A stretch of 64,000 nt of DNA from RBG-16-64-13 sp963718375 (GCA_963718375.1 CAVQZD010000004.1:248001-312000), one strand, 5' to 3'; shown: positions 1 through 7,914, numbered from the stretch's first letter. The notes: generated from the sequence alone by a model not told the origin. A program made the numbers and translations.

Positions 1-1390
1 TGTCGACCAGCATGGGGGTGAGATCCCCGGCGGCGAACTTAAAGGCGTCACCCACGAGCGCGCCCGCAGTCTCCCCGATCGTCTTGCCAACGGAGCTCCA
101 GTCAACGCCCTCGATGGCCTCGGCCGCGCGGCTCAGCAGGTCATCGACGGCATCGGTGATGGTGCCCGCGGCTAGGTCGAGCTTGACCTCGAAGCCGCCC
201 TGCTTCCAGGCTGAGGTGCCCGCCATGGCTTCCCAGGCCTCGATGAAGTCGTTGGTCTGTTGGGTCAGCTCGTCCAAGATTCCGCGCAGAGGCAGCAGGC
301 TGTCGGAGCCCATGGCGATGAGCGCCGTCTCCCAGGAGCCCTTGAACTGCTCCCACGAGCCGCGCAGGTTGTCCATCTTGGTGGCGGCTATGTCTTGGGC
401 GGCCCCAGCCTGGGAGAGAACCCCGGTCATATCGCGGAAGGCCTGAGAGCCCTCCTTGAGCATGATGTTGGCCGCACGCACCGCGTCAGAGCCGAAGATG
501 ACCGACAGCGCATAGTCGCGCTCTTCGTCGGTGAGCCCCTCCAGGCCTTCAGCCACGTTCTCGATGATCTGGTCCATCGCGAGCATCTGGCCGGAGGCGT
601 CATAGGCGGTGATGCCGTAGTCCCTCATGAGCCCGCGGGCCTTCTCGCTCGGTCCCATGAGCTGCATGAACATCTGCTTGAGCGACGTGCCCGCGTCGGA
701 GCCCTTGAGGCCGTTGTTCGCGAGGAGTGCCAGGGCGGCGGAGGTCTCCTGGAGTGTGAGCCCGGCCTGAGCGGCCACGGCCCCCGACATAGCCAGGGAG
801 TCAGAGAGCAGGCTTACTTGGGTGGTCGAGCGGTTGGCGGTGAGCGCGAGAGTATCGGCGATCGCGGAGGCGTCCTTGGCCGCCAGCCCGAAGACCGACA
901 TCTGGTTCGCGGTGATCTCTGCCGCTGAGGCAACGTCCAGCTCTCCGGCGGAGGCCAGCGCCAGCATACCCGGAAGCGCCTGCATGGCGTCACCCACACT
1001 GAGGCCCGCCTTCACCAGCTCATTGGCGGCCTGGGCGGTCTGCCCGGCGGAGAAGACTGTATCTTTGCCCAGCTGCAGCACGGTCGCGCGCATTGCAGAG
1101 AGCTCGGCATCGGTCGCGCCCGCGTTCGCCTTGATGCGGCTCATCTCGTACTCGAACGAGGCGGCGGCCTTGACCGACGCGACTGCGACGGCGCCCATGG
1201 CGGCTACTGCGGCGGCGGCGGCCACGGCCACAGCTGCTGTGGCCTTCTTGCCGAACTTCGCCCAGGCCTTCTCCATCGAGTCTCCGGCTTTGTGCGTCTC
1301 GTTCTGGAGATCCTTCAGGCCCTTGAGGTACGGCTTTCCGTTGGCATCAAAGAGGATGTATAGGCGACTGACCTCTCCACCTACAGACAC
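1..1390 (-). CDS. Phage tail tape measure protein (partial, C-terminus beyond window)
   Basis: The reading frame is open from a GTG at 1390 to the window edge (463 codons). It begins directly after the TAA of the preceding tail-chaperone frame. The translation starts VSVGGEVSRLYILFDANGKP, then has an Ala-rich hydrophobic stretch near residues 38-60. The TP901-type tape-measure core follows, with the pattern ATVLQLGKDTVFSAGQTAQA, SDSLAMSGAVAAQAG and GSDAGTSLKQMFMQLMGPSE. Tape measure proteins set tail length and thread through the tail tube. The position just downstream of a G/GT frameshift pair and the tail tube gene supports the call. The remaining length, the tail tip and the lysis genes lie outside the window. 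Confidence 0.93.
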   Translation of the reverse strand, partial: MSVGGEVSRLYILFDANGKPYLKGLKDLQNETHKAGDSMEKAWAKFGKKATAAVAVAAAAAVAAMGAVAVASVKAAASFEYEMSRIKANAGATDAELSAMRATVLQLGKDTVFSAGQTAQAANELVKAGLSVGDAMQALPGMLALASAGELDVASAAEITANQMSVFGLAAKDASAIADTLALTANRSTTQVSLLSDSLAMSGAVAAQAGLTLQETSAALALLANNGLKGSDAGTSLKQMFMQLMGPSEKARGLMRDYGITAYDASGQMLAMDQIIENVAEGLEGLTDEERDYALSVIFGSDAVRAANIMLKEGSQAFRDMTGVLSQAGAAQDIAATKMDNLRGSWEQFKGSWETALIAMGSDSLLPLRGILDELTQQTNDFIEAWEAMAGTSAWKQGGFEVKLDLAAGTITDAVDDLLSRAAEAIEGVDWSSVGKTIGETAGALVGDAFKFAAGDLTPMLVD

Positions 1391-1726
1391 TTAGCGACCT
1401 CGCTTTGCTCGCATGGCTTTCTTGAGTTGGTACTGCTTCACGGCGCCGTCAGCCCCGCGGCTGAAGCGGTCGAGCTCGCGCTGGGCCTCTACCTTCACCG
1501 TGCCGCCCTCGGGCTCTTCGGGCTTGTACTGCAGCTTGTAGCCGCCCCACATGGAGGCGCCGAGAAGGGTGAAGTAGCGGTCCTGGTGGTAGGGCAGGTA
1601 GCGGCTCATCTTGGCTACCCAGGCGGCCGGGGCTTTGGGTATCTCCCAGACCGGCACGCCGTACCAGAACGCGAGTTCGGTGTAGACCCGGTCTAGGTCG
1701 TCACCTGTGACGTCGCCGCCAGACGT
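1391..1726 (-). CDS. Tail assembly chaperone extension (GT), reached by -1 frameshift
   Basis: This is the -1 frame downstream of the A7 heptamer. It is open from the slip point to TAA at 1391 (111 codons after the slip). The joined product would be 146 + 111 = 257 residues. The only apparent independent start is a GTG at 1657 without a good ribosome-binding site. Open frame continues upstream of it (TSGGDVTGDDLDRVYTELAF then WYGVPVWEIP), which argues for fusion rather than a separate gene. The C-terminus is basic (KKAMRAKRGR). By analogy with lambda gpGT, the T domain would bind tail tube subunits while G coats the tape measure. The tape measure starts on the next codon after its stop, in the same frame. 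Confidence 0.8.
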   Translation of the reverse strand, partial: TSGGDVTGDDLDRVYTELAFWYGVPVWEIPKAPAAWVAKMSRYLPYHQDRYFTLLGASMWGGYKLQYKPEEPEGGTVKVEAQRELDRFSRGADGAVKQYQLKKAMRAKRGR

Positions 1727-2163
1727 TTTTTTGCGGCACCACCACCGAGGACGTCCATCACTCGCTGGAAGAGCTCGTGCACGATGTCGGGTCCCAAGCG
1801 CTTCAGGATGTCGGCGGGCTCCTGCTCCGGCTCCACGAAGATGGCGAGCACGGTCGCGCGCTGATAGCGCTCAGTCACCTCGAGCGGCAGACGGTCTTCG
1901 TCGGACTGCTCTTCTATGAGCTCCCTGCCCGCGGCGTCCCCGTCTTTCCCGTCGGCGTTTGCGGCCTCCGCCCGCGCGCTGGCTTTCTTGGCCAGGTCCT
2001 CGGCGTAGGCCTTCACGCGCTCGCGGTGCTTCTCCGTGGCCTCGGTGATCCGGTAGTAGTCCGCTTCCAGCGGTTGTCTGACCTTCCAGACGACACTGTC
2101 ATCGAACTCCAACTCCACGATCGGGCGACCGTGGTACTGCGCCACTTTGATGCGCTCAGTCAT
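1693..2163 (-). CDS. Tail assembly chaperone, short form (lambda G-like)
   Basis: This 156-residue protein is encoded between the tail tube and tape measure genes, where siphophages place the tape-measure chaperone. It has an acidic, Ala-rich middle and ends in GGGAAKKRLAATSQVTT. Codons 144-146 read GCA AAA AAA, so the run of seven A (1732 to 1726 on the minus strand) forms a canonical -1 slippery heptamer, A AAA AAA, in the correct phase. Ribosomes that do not slip stop at 1693 and give this short form. The family is known for its position and frameshift rather than conserved sequence, so the assignment rests on context and the slippery site. The ATG at 2163 is preceded by a GGAGGA ribosome-binding site. 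Confidence 0.82.
   Translation of the reverse strand: MTERIKVAQYHGRPIVELEFDDSVVWKVRQPLEADYYRITEATEKHRERVKAYAEDLAKKASARAEAANADGKDGDAAGRELIEEQSDEDRLPLEVTERYQRATVLAIFVEPEQEPADILKRLGPDIVHELFQRVMDVLGGGAAKKRLAATSQVTT
1726..1732 (-). promoter_or_regulatory. Programmed -1 ribosomal frameshift site (A AAA AAA)
   Basis: On the minus strand the context is GCC GCA AAA AAA CGT, seven A in a row with zero-frame phasing X XXY YYZ. The short frame ends 11 codons later, and the -1 frame runs 111 codons to the tape measure gene. This matches the organisation established for lambda G/GT and many other siphophages. Confidence 0.85.
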
Positions 2164-2184
2164 GATGATTCCTCCAGGTTGAGG

Positions 2185-2220
2185 GTCCGGGGCTGCACCT
2201 GGAGGGAGACAGCCCCGGAC
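2185..2220 (-). terminator. Strong hairpin between tail tube and chaperone genes
   Basis: An 11-bp perfect inverted repeat (GTCCGGGGCTG and its complement) encloses a 14-nt loop just downstream of the tail tube stop. No U-tract follows on the minus strand. It is therefore more likely a partial terminator or an mRNA-stabilising element that tunes expression of the tail tube relative to the scarcer chaperone. Confidence 0.45.
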
Positions 2221-2240
2221 GGGATAGAAGACGTGGCGGC

Positions 2241-3605
2241 CTAGTAGCTCGCCACTGAGTTCTTGACGGTCGCGGTGCAGATCGGAGCAGTGCCGGAGGC
2301 CTCGCCACCGACGGTCTGGTAGATCTCGTCTCCGGCGGGGTTGCCGTAGACGTTGAAGGGCTCCGGGTCGTAGTCGAACTGCGGGATGATGAAGGCTGAC
2401 GAGCGCTCAGCACCGCTCGTCGAGGCGGTGAACTTCACCGACAGGGCGCCGCGCTGGATCTCGCTCGTGGCCTCGGTGCCGGCGGCCGGGTTGGTCGCGC
2501 CGAACTTGACCTTGTTCATCAGCTCGAAGTCTTCCATCAGGGTCTCGACCGCGGCCGTGATGGAGCCGCGGCCGCGCTGCAGCGTGTAGGCCACCAGGGC
2601 CTCACCTTGCAGCGGCTTCGCGCCCATGGCCACCGACAGCTTGAACGACTTCGCGGAAGCCACCGCGCCCATGTGCTTGAGCACCTCTCCGGGAGCGTTG
2701 GTGTAGCCGCGTAGCTCTTCCACGGCCGCGATGCAGGCGGCGGTATCGGCGCACGGCGTGGAGTAGCCGACGACGTTCAGCACGTCAGCGTTGTAGTGGA
2801 CCGTCGTGTTGGCCTGATGGGCCGCCACGTCGGTCTTGATCTCGGTCATGGCCGCGATGCAGGCTGCCTCATCAGCAGGCGGGGTCGCGTAGCCGAGGGT
2901 GTTGGTGGCGTCGGCCGCCTTGTGATGCACTCCGGTCGCCACCGCGCAGTGCGCGTTCCAGGTGGTCTTGAAGGCCGTCAGCCATGCCTTCAAGGTCGCT
3001 AGGTCGGTGGGCACAGCGGTGTGCTCTACGTTGGTCGGGTCACCTTCGACCACCCAGTAGCCGGAAGCGTCCAGCCAGTGGATGACATCCGTCTCTTCGG
3101 TCGCGGGAGTGCCGGGGGCAGCGACCACCTTCTCGGGCTGCATGCCGATGATGGTCGGCTTGAACCGCATGAACTTGCTATCGATGGAGCACTCGATATC
3201 GAGGCCCGCGATCTGGCAGTCCCGGAACTGTCTCCAGCCGGTGTCGAACTTCTGCCAGAAGGTCAGATACGGGAAACCGCTCATGGCGGTCGCCGGGGTG
3301 AACAGGTGCGTGTATGGGTCGCCAGCGCCAGAGACGGACTTGGCCCCGAAGGCCGCATACAGGAGCAGGCCGATACCGCTCGGCTGCGCCGTCAGGGTGG
3401 GCTGGCCGCCGGTCTCGACGTAGCCGACGCGCTTGATGGTCGGGGACCACATGCCACCGTCCGCGACGTTCAGCGTGTCGACGTTGGGCTTGCCACCCAG
3501 GCCGCCTTCGGTCACTTGGAAGAAGTGCGTCGGGTTGGCCGGGTAGACCCCCTTGGCAGTCTGGACGGCCGCCTGGAGGTTGAAGTTACTGGTGCCGATG
3601 CTCAT
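2241..3605 (-). CDS. Major tail (tube) protein with duplicated insert
   Basis: A 454-residue phage tail tube protein. The N-terminal part (residues 1-180: MSIGTSNFNLQAAVQTAKG, then PYLTFWQKFDTGWRQFRDCQ and IECSIDSKFMRFKPTIIGM) and the C-terminal part (SVKFTASTSGAERS, FNVYGNPAGDEIYQT) look like the beta-rich tube fold. An insert near residues 200-300 contains two related copies (residues 219-256 and 263-298), each with a VHH/VHY...AD...GYxTP...ACIAA pattern. The insert would probably project outside the tube. The ATG overlaps the stop of the upstream gene (ATGA). It lies between the tail-completion genes and the chaperone pair, as expected. The exact family could not be checked. Confidence 0.82.
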   Translation of the reverse strand: MSIGTSNFNLQAAVQTAKGVYPANPTHFFQVTEGGLGGKPNVDTLNVADGGMWSPTIKRVGYVETGGQPTLTAQPSGIGLLLYAAFGAKSVSGAGDPYTHLFTPATAMSGFPYLTFWQKFDTGWRQFRDCQIAGLDIECSIDSKFMRFKPTIIGMQPEKVVAAPGTPATEETDVIHWLDASGYWVVEGDPTNVEHTAVPTDLATLKAWLTAFKTTWNAHCAVATGVHHKAADATNTLGYATPPADEAACIAAMTEIKTDVAAHQANTTVHYNADVLNVVGYSTPCADTAACIAAVEELRGYTNAPGEVLKHMGAVASAKSFKLSVAMGAKPLQGEALVAYTLQRGRGSITAAVETLMEDFELMNKVKFGATNPAAGTEATSEIQRGALSVKFTASTSGAERSSAFIIPQFDYDPEPFNVYGNPAGDEIYQTVGGEASGTAPICTATVKNSVASY

Positions 3606-3901
3606 CTGTCACCTCCCTTTCTGGGTGGTTCCGGGAACAGGCCTGACCCGTCGGGCGGCGCCGGCGCGTCGTCGTCGGCGCTGGGGCCCTCGGGCTCATC
3701 CTGGGCGGTCTCGGGCTCCGGGTCTTTGGGCTTGCGGGGCACTGCCTTGCCGTCCTCGATCACGCCCGGATGGCTGCGAAGCATCTCCATCTCGGCCGGG
3801 TCTTCGGTGGTGTAGGGCAGGGGGAAGTCGTGGGGCCGGTTATCCCGACAGACCGTCACCTTGAGCGGGTGCGGGTAGTCGAGGATGTCAAAGGTAGCCA
3901 T
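3602..3901 (-). CDS. Small acidic/proline-rich phage protein
   Basis: About 99 residues starting MATFDILDYPHPLKVTVCRD. The first 50 residues look folded. The rest is a Pro/Glu/Asp-rich tail (PKDPEPETAQDEPEGPSADD). The ATG at 3901 is chosen because GAGGTG lies just upstream; a GTG at 3907 is possible. It overlaps the tail tube start by 4 nt. Function is unknown. Its place between the tail terminator and tail tube suggests a virion or assembly role. Confidence 0.6.
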   Translation of the reverse strand: MATFDILDYPHPLKVTVCRDNRPHDFPLPYTTEDPAEMEMLRSHPGVIEDGKAVPRKPKDPEPETAQDEPEGPSADDDAPAPPDGSGLFPEPPRKGGDR

Positions 3902-3921
3902 GCTCACCTCACTTGAAGGGT

Positions 3922-4323
3922 CTAGGACTCGCGGTAGAAGGGACTGGCCAGCCTCATGCGGTTGTGCCAGCCGGTCTCGGGCTCGCAGTCGTCACCGCGC
4001 GGCTCGGTCATGACCCGCACGTGGAAGTCGCCCATGGTGCCGTGGAAGGCCCCCAGGGCGGCTCGCACCTGGTGGTCGATGGCGATGGTGGCCAGGCGGG
4101 CGCCGGGACGCGCCTCGGTGGCCTTGGCCCAGCTCTTGATAAGGATGGTCGGCTCCACGTAGTTGCCTACATGCAACTCGCGCCCGGGGAGTACTTGCCA
4201 GGTCACGCAGTCTTCGGTCGTGCTCTCTGGCATCAGGTCCGGGTATATCCGCTCCCCGACCAGAGCCCCAAGACCGACGTGGGCCTTGAGGTACGCTGCT
4301 AAGCCCTCCTCGAAGTAGCTCAC
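3922..4323 (-). CDS. Tail terminator / tail completion protein (DUF3168-like)
   Basis: A 133-residue protein beginning with GTG: MSYFEEGLAAYLKAHVGLGA, then GERIYPDLMPEST and ending MRLASPFYRES. Size, the N-terminal helix followed by an IYPxxMPE motif, and gene order (after the gp10-like protein, before the tail tube) match the DUF3168 tail-terminator family, which caps the tail tube and joins it to the head. It overlaps the preceding gene by 4 nt. Confidence 0.75.
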   Translation of the reverse strand: MSYFEEGLAAYLKAHVGLGALVGERIYPDLMPESTTEDCVTWQVLPGRELHVGNYVEPTILIKSWAKATEARPGARLATIAIDHQVRAALGAFHGTMGDFHVRVMTEPRGDDCEPETGWHNRMRLASPFYRES

Positions 4324-4766
4324 ACCAGCCTCCTCAGCATGTCCCTCAGCGCCTCGGTGAACTCTTTCAGCGCCTCTTCGCGCTTAGCCAGGAAAGCGGG
4401 CAGGGCCGACGGCCTTGCGGCCATGCGGCGGGTGCCGTTCTCCAGGTAGCTTGGGTAAGGCGGGTCGGTGATGTTCGTGCCGACTGCGATGTGGGCTGAA
4501 CCTGGGGTACGTCCCTTGTGAAGAGAGCCCATGTCCTTGCCCTCAAAGCCCGGCGTCAGCTCGGTGTGACCACCGATATGGATGGAGCGCCGGTAGGTGC
4601 CGGTCTCAACAGGGACCTCTGCCTTCCACTCATTCGCGACCACCAGTGCGCCGGCCACGAGAGCGTTCTCCAGCATCTCGGTCTGGGCGAGCTTCTCTAA
4701 GGCGCGGAACTTCCGATCGAACTCCGCCAGGCCCAGCAGCTTCCCGCTGAACGCGGCATCGCTCAC
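4320..4766 (-). CDS. HK97 gp10-like tail/neck protein
   Basis: A 148-residue protein (GTG start) with the gp10-family pattern: an N-terminal helix (LAEFDRKFRALEKLAQTEML), VANEWKAEVPVETGTYRRSI, and a C-terminal PPYPSYLENGTRRMAARP followed by a helix. The family sits at the head-tail interface and helps complete the tail. It overlaps both neighbours by 4 nt, consistent with coupled translation in the head-tail joining block. Confidence 0.8.
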   Translation of the reverse strand: MSDAAFSGKLLGLAEFDRKFRALEKLAQTEMLENALVAGALVVANEWKAEVPVETGTYRRSIHIGGHTELTPGFEGKDMGSLHKGRTPGSAHIAVGTNITDPPYPSYLENGTRRMAARPSALPAFLAKREEALKEFTEALRDMLRRLV

Positions 4767-5146
4767 GTCGTCACCACTTCAGCCACGAGCTCGGTGTAGA
4801 GCCCTTCTGAGTCGGATATGACGTTCACGACCTGGTAGGTCGTGGTGCCCACCACCACATGCATAGCGGTCGTTATGGTCGGGTAGTTGCCAGCGAGCAC
4901 GATCACCACCGCCGTGGTCGAGATGATCATCTCCGGCAGGGTCTTGCGCCCACCGGCCGAGAGAGACGACACCGGCGCGACGCGGCAAGGGATGCTCACG
5001 TGCCCGGCGTAGTCAGCAAACGCAGTCGTGGGCTGCCCTACCGTGTCGGCGGTCGCGGTGCCCCTCTTGCGGATGGTGCAGGTCTGGTCGAAGAAGAGAG
5101 CCAGCTCGGTCAGCATGGCGCTGTCGGTGATGGTGGGCGCTCTCAC
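4763..5146 (-). CDS. Head-tail stopper / joining protein
   Basis: A 127-residue protein (GTG start) rich in beta strand (DQTCTIRKRGTATADTVGQP, VVIVLAGNYPTITTAMHVVV, YQVVNVISDSEGLYTELVAE). These features and its place between the gp6-like connector and the gp10-like protein fit the SPP1 gp16 / HK97 head-closure type that plugs the portal exit. The fold is inferred from order and composition; no catalytic residues are expected. Confidence 0.7.
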   Translation of the reverse strand: MRAPTITDSAMLTELALFFDQTCTIRKRGTATADTVGQPTTAFADYAGHVSIPCRVAPVSSLSAGGRKTLPEMIISTTAVVIVLAGNYPTITTAMHVVVGTTTYQVVNVISDSEGLYTELVAEVVTT

Positions 5147-5526
5147 GACCGCAGCATCTCGTTCCAGACGCGCTCACGGTAGGCAAAGGCGTTCGGCACC
5201 ATCTCGATCACGTCGAAGCCTCCGCCGTCTTCCGTTGCTTCGGCCTCCTCGGCTTGGGCGCGGAGCTTGGCTGCACGCTTCAGGAGCGCGTCTGAGACTT
5301 TGGCGCCGTCGGTCTGGAGGTCCAGGACCTTGATCACCTTGAGCGTGAGGGCCTGCGAGCTGGCGATGGTCTCAAGAGCAAGGGCGGCAGAGCGCCGCAC
5401 GTCGGTCTCGAGCGCCAGGAACGCCGCGATCTCCGCGTCCTCAAAGACGTAGCCCGTCTCCGAGGTGTCCGGGATGAGCAGGCGGACTTTGCCTGCATCG
5501 CTGGTGAGGTCGTAAGTGAAAGCCAT
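5143..5526 (-). CDS. Head-tail adaptor (gp6-like connector)
   Basis: A 127-residue mostly helical protein: KVRLLIPDTSETGYVFEDAE, then IAAFLALETDVRRSAALALE, typical of phage gp6/gp15-type adaptors. In this family an early IPDT..., FxDxEI motif is followed by a helix that packs on the portal ring. It follows the capsid gene and a small gene, in the usual order. It overlaps the stopper gene by 4 nt. Confidence 0.82.
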   Translation of the reverse strand: MAFTYDLTSDAGKVRLLIPDTSETGYVFEDAEIAAFLALETDVRRSAALALETIASSQALTLKVIKVLDLQTDGAKVSDALLKRAAKLRAQAEEAEATEDGGGFDVIEMVPNAFAYRERVWNEMLRS

Positions 5527-5532
5527 GAGGGC

Positions 5533-5751
5533 CTACTTCCGCTTCTTGTGCTGCTTCTTGGCGGGCGGGGTCCTCTTGGTGATCACTCTCGTGAGCAAGG
5601 GCTCACGCAGCTCTACGGTCTCCGACTCCCCCGAGGGGGCCAGAGCCTGGCATGAGGCCAGGCTCTGGAGAAGACCGATAAGCTCGGCCTGCTGCGCTAT
5701 GACGACATCGAGGCGCTCCTCGACGCCGTTTATCGCAGGAGAGGGGCTCAC
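5533..5751 (-). CDS. Small phage protein after the capsid gene
   Basis: 72 residues, GTG start overlapping the capsid gene's TAG by one base. The N-terminal helix (NGVEERLDVVIAQQAELIGL) is followed by a basic tail (KRTPPAKKQHKKRK). No family is recognised. A Lys/Arg-rich tail in this position could contact DNA or the capsid, but that is speculation. Confidence 0.55.
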   Translation of the reverse strand: MSPSPAINGVEERLDVVIAQQAELIGLLQSLASCQALAPSGESETVELREPLLTRVITKRTPPAKKQHKKRK

Positions 5752-6929
5752 TAGGAGCCGTCACCTTCCGACGCGACTGCGAGCTTCGGATCCAGGGTGC
5801 AGCCGCCCAGCACGTGGCGCACCTTGTACTGCACGCTGTCGGTGTCGAAGTCGCCGTCCATGACTCCAGAAGCGCCGCCGCCCACCAGTGTGGCGTTGGG
5901 GGCCTTCATGAAGATTTCCGGCTCGCTGTGACCGCGCAGGAAGCCCATTTCGAGCGCTGCGGAGTCGGCCGCGGGAGCGGCGAACAAGTACCAGGCGGTG
6001 TTGCCGTCGGCGGAGCTGGAGACCAGCGGCAGCCACGGGTTCACGACCTTGGTGAGCTTGTTCTTCATCCAGTTCTGGGTGATGAGCCGCTGCTCGGTGC
6101 TGGAGGCCAGCACGCCGCCGGCGGTGGTCAGCTCCAACTGGATGGCGTTGAGGATGTTGTCCGCGGTGATGCTGAGGGCCGGGGGCACGACCAGGACGGC
6201 CATGTCGACCACGATGGGGTTGCCCTCACCGTCGGTCATGGCGCCCAGGACGGTCATGGCCGTCTGGAGCCCTGCGATCGAGAGCACCGGGTTGCCGGTC
6301 ACGATGTTCGCGTTCCCCGAACTGAAGAACGTGGCATGCGGACCGTTGGCGTCGGCGTAGAGCTCGGTGCAGAACTTCTCTTCGGTCATGCGCGTGGCGC
6401 GGCCGAAGCGAGCGGGGACGTCCTTCAGGGCGTCCAGGTCGTCGTTCACCAGGGTCTCCCAAGCGAACGGCATCCGGCGGCCGTACTTCTTGACCGCGTA
6501 GGTGTACGGGGTCGAGTCGGCGATCTTGTCCTCCGGGTAGGAGGCGTCGGTCGCGACCTGCGCGAGCACCGATGCGCCACCGAGACCGCGCGGGAAGCGC
6601 TTGACGTTCCGGAAGTCCGTCACGTCGGCACGCTTGGCGATCGCGGTCCAGTGCTGCGGGGTCTCGCGGTAGGCCGCCAAGAGCTGGCGGTCGAGAACGT
6701 CGGCGAAGAGCAGCGGGAAGTCGCTGGTCGTCATCGCCTCTTTCAGGTGATGCATGGGGCGACGCCCCTGGTACACCTCGGCGATGAATGAAGCGGCCTC
6801 GGCCAGGCCCTTCATGTACTCGGGACCCTTGCGGGCCGAGCGCACGCCCTGGCCGTCGCCGGAGAACAGCTTCTGCACGGAAGCCTCTTCGGCGCGGATG
6901 GATTCGACTACTTCGAGGAACTCTGCCAC
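5751..6929 (-). CDS. Major capsid protein (HK97 fold, Mu gpT-like type)
   Basis: 392 residues, GTG start with a GAGGTG ribosome-binding site. The segment ending FPLLFADVLDRQLLAAYRET, then KRADVTDFRNVKRFPRGLGG and MPFAWETLVNDDLDALKDVP, is characteristic of Mu-like major head subunits. The C-terminal DTDSVQYKVRHVLGGCTLDP resembles the terminal beta strands of this fold. Placement after the protease/scaffold and decoration genes and before the connectors is canonical. A hairpin lies in the gap upstream. Confidence 0.88.
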   Translation of the reverse strand: MAEFLEVVESIRAEEASVQKLFSGDGQGVRSARKGPEYMKGLAEAASFIAEVYQGRRPMHHLKEAMTTSDFPLLFADVLDRQLLAAYRETPQHWTAIAKRADVTDFRNVKRFPRGLGGASVLAQVATDASYPEDKIADSTPYTYAVKKYGRRMPFAWETLVNDDLDALKDVPARFGRATRMTEEKFCTELYADANGPHATFFSSGNANIVTGNPVLSIAGLQTAMTVLGAMTDGEGNPIVVDMAVLVVPPALSITADNILNAIQLELTTAGGVLASSTEQRLITQNWMKNKLTKVVNPWLPLVSSSADGNTAWYLFAAPAADSAALEMGFLRGHSEPEIFMKAPNATLVGGGASGVMDGDFDTDSVQYKVRHVLGGCTLDPKLAVASEGDGS

Positions 6930-6965
6930 GGGTTCACCTCACTTGTTTTGTCTGGGGAAACACAA

Positions 6966-6987
6966 AGGGCCGCTCACGGGCGGCCCT
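6966..6987 (-). terminator. Hairpin between decoration and capsid genes
   Basis: An 8-bp perfect stem (AGGGCCGC / GCGGCCCT) with a 6-nt loop is followed on the minus strand by TTTGTGTTT. It looks like a weak intrinsic terminator or RNA stabiliser inside the structural operon. Confidence 0.5.
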
Positions 6988-7011
6988 GCTGGTCTATCCG
7001 GGGAGCTGAGG

Positions 7012-7872
7012 CTAGGCCGTCAGGTCGTTCCAGAAGATCAGGTAGGAGTTGGCGGCGTTGTTGGCGGCATTCGCGCCGATGGTGAGAGCACCGGCCCCGA
7101 CAGTGAAGTCGGTGAGGGCGCGCATGGTGATGGTCGCGACAGAAGCGGCGGAAGCGAGGACCAGCACACACACCAGCTCGTCTCCGACGGCCATGTCGGC
7201 GATGCCGATAGTGTTGTCGCCGGTCTCGTCCTGGCCCGCTACGATGACCATCTTGTTGATGCCGCCCGCGAACTCGGCCTTGCCGACACAGTCGGCGGCC
7301 AGAGACAGCGCGCCGTTGGCGGCCAGAGTGGCGTCGCCCGACACGGCTACGCTCGCCAGGTCGGTGCCGTCGCCGACGAGGATGCGGCCGGTGGTCTTGG
7401 CGTCCAGGGCGGTGGGCCTGTTGGACGTACTGCCGACCAGGATAGAGCCACGGGCCAGGTCTGCCATCTCGGCAGCTTCCAGCATGGCGATGCCCTCAAG
7501 CGAGGACTGGCTCATGTGCATGACGTTGATGGTGGCGGTTGCCGCGGAGTTGACCGCTTCCAGAGCGACACCGAAGAAGAACCCGGTGGGGTCCTTGGTG
7601 AGCGTCGCGCCGTCGGCGTCGGCGTAGAACAGGGCGTCGCCCTTGGCCACGGCCGAGTTGCCGTCTTCGTCGGTGCCCTCGACCGAAAGGTCCCAGACCT
7701 TCTGACCGAAGTCGACGGTGGTGTAGCCGGAAGCGTTGCCGCCGCCCGACTCATCCGTGAGCGCAACACCCGTGAACATACCCAGGCGCACCGGCTGGCC
7801 GGACGTCGGAGTAGTGGGGTGCGAGCAGATCACGGACATGATGGGCTCTGCGAAGATCTCGTTTGTTGCCAC
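7012..7872 (-). CDS. Capsid decoration / DUF2190-like protein with C-terminal extension
   Basis: 286 residues, GTG start with AAGGAAGG upstream. The first ~110 residues (VRLGMFTGVALTDES, DFGQKVWDLSVEGTD, ALFYADADGATLTKDPTGFF) match the small beta-rich capsid cement family that precedes capsid genes. The remaining part is Ala/Gly/Thr-rich (LVGDGTDLASVAVSGDATLA, MVIVAGQDETGDNT) and reads like a repeat-containing virion surface domain. It is flanked by hairpins on both sides, suggesting separately tuned expression. Confidence 0.72.
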   Translation of the reverse strand: MATNEIFAEPIMSVICSHPTTPTSGQPVRLGMFTGVALTDESGGGNASGYTTVDFGQKVWDLSVEGTDEDGNSAVAKGDALFYADADGATLTKDPTGFFFGVALEAVNSAATATINVMHMSQSSLEGIAMLEAAEMADLARGSILVGSTSNRPTALDAKTTGRILVGDGTDLASVAVSGDATLAANGALSLAADCVGKAEFAGGINKMVIVAGQDETGDNTIGIADMAVGDELVCVLVLASAASVATITMRALTDFTVGAGALTIGANAANNAANSYLIFWNDLTA

Positions 7873-7897
7873 TGCTTATCACCTTCCTTGATGAGAA

Positions 7898-7914
7898 AAG
7901 GCCCTCTCGGGTCC
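7898..7914 (-). terminator. Intrinsic-terminator-like hairpin before the decoration gene
   Basis: On the minus strand GGACCCGAGAGGGCC is followed by TTTTCTC: a GC-rich stem with one bulged A, a GAGA loop and a short U-tract. It lies between the protease/scaffold gene and the decoration gene, so it could reduce readthrough or mark the 3' end of the upstream mRNA. Confidence 0.5.

Noticed and set aside
1391..1657. Independent 88-residue gene from a GTG at 1657
   Set aside because: The same frame is open and protein-like upstream to the A7 slippery site; it is better read as the frameshift extension of the tail chaperone.
5814..6791. Plus-strand ORF of 325 codons antisense to the major capsid gene
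   Set aside because: Shadow of the capsid gene on the opposite strand; His/Gly/Val-rich nonsense composition.
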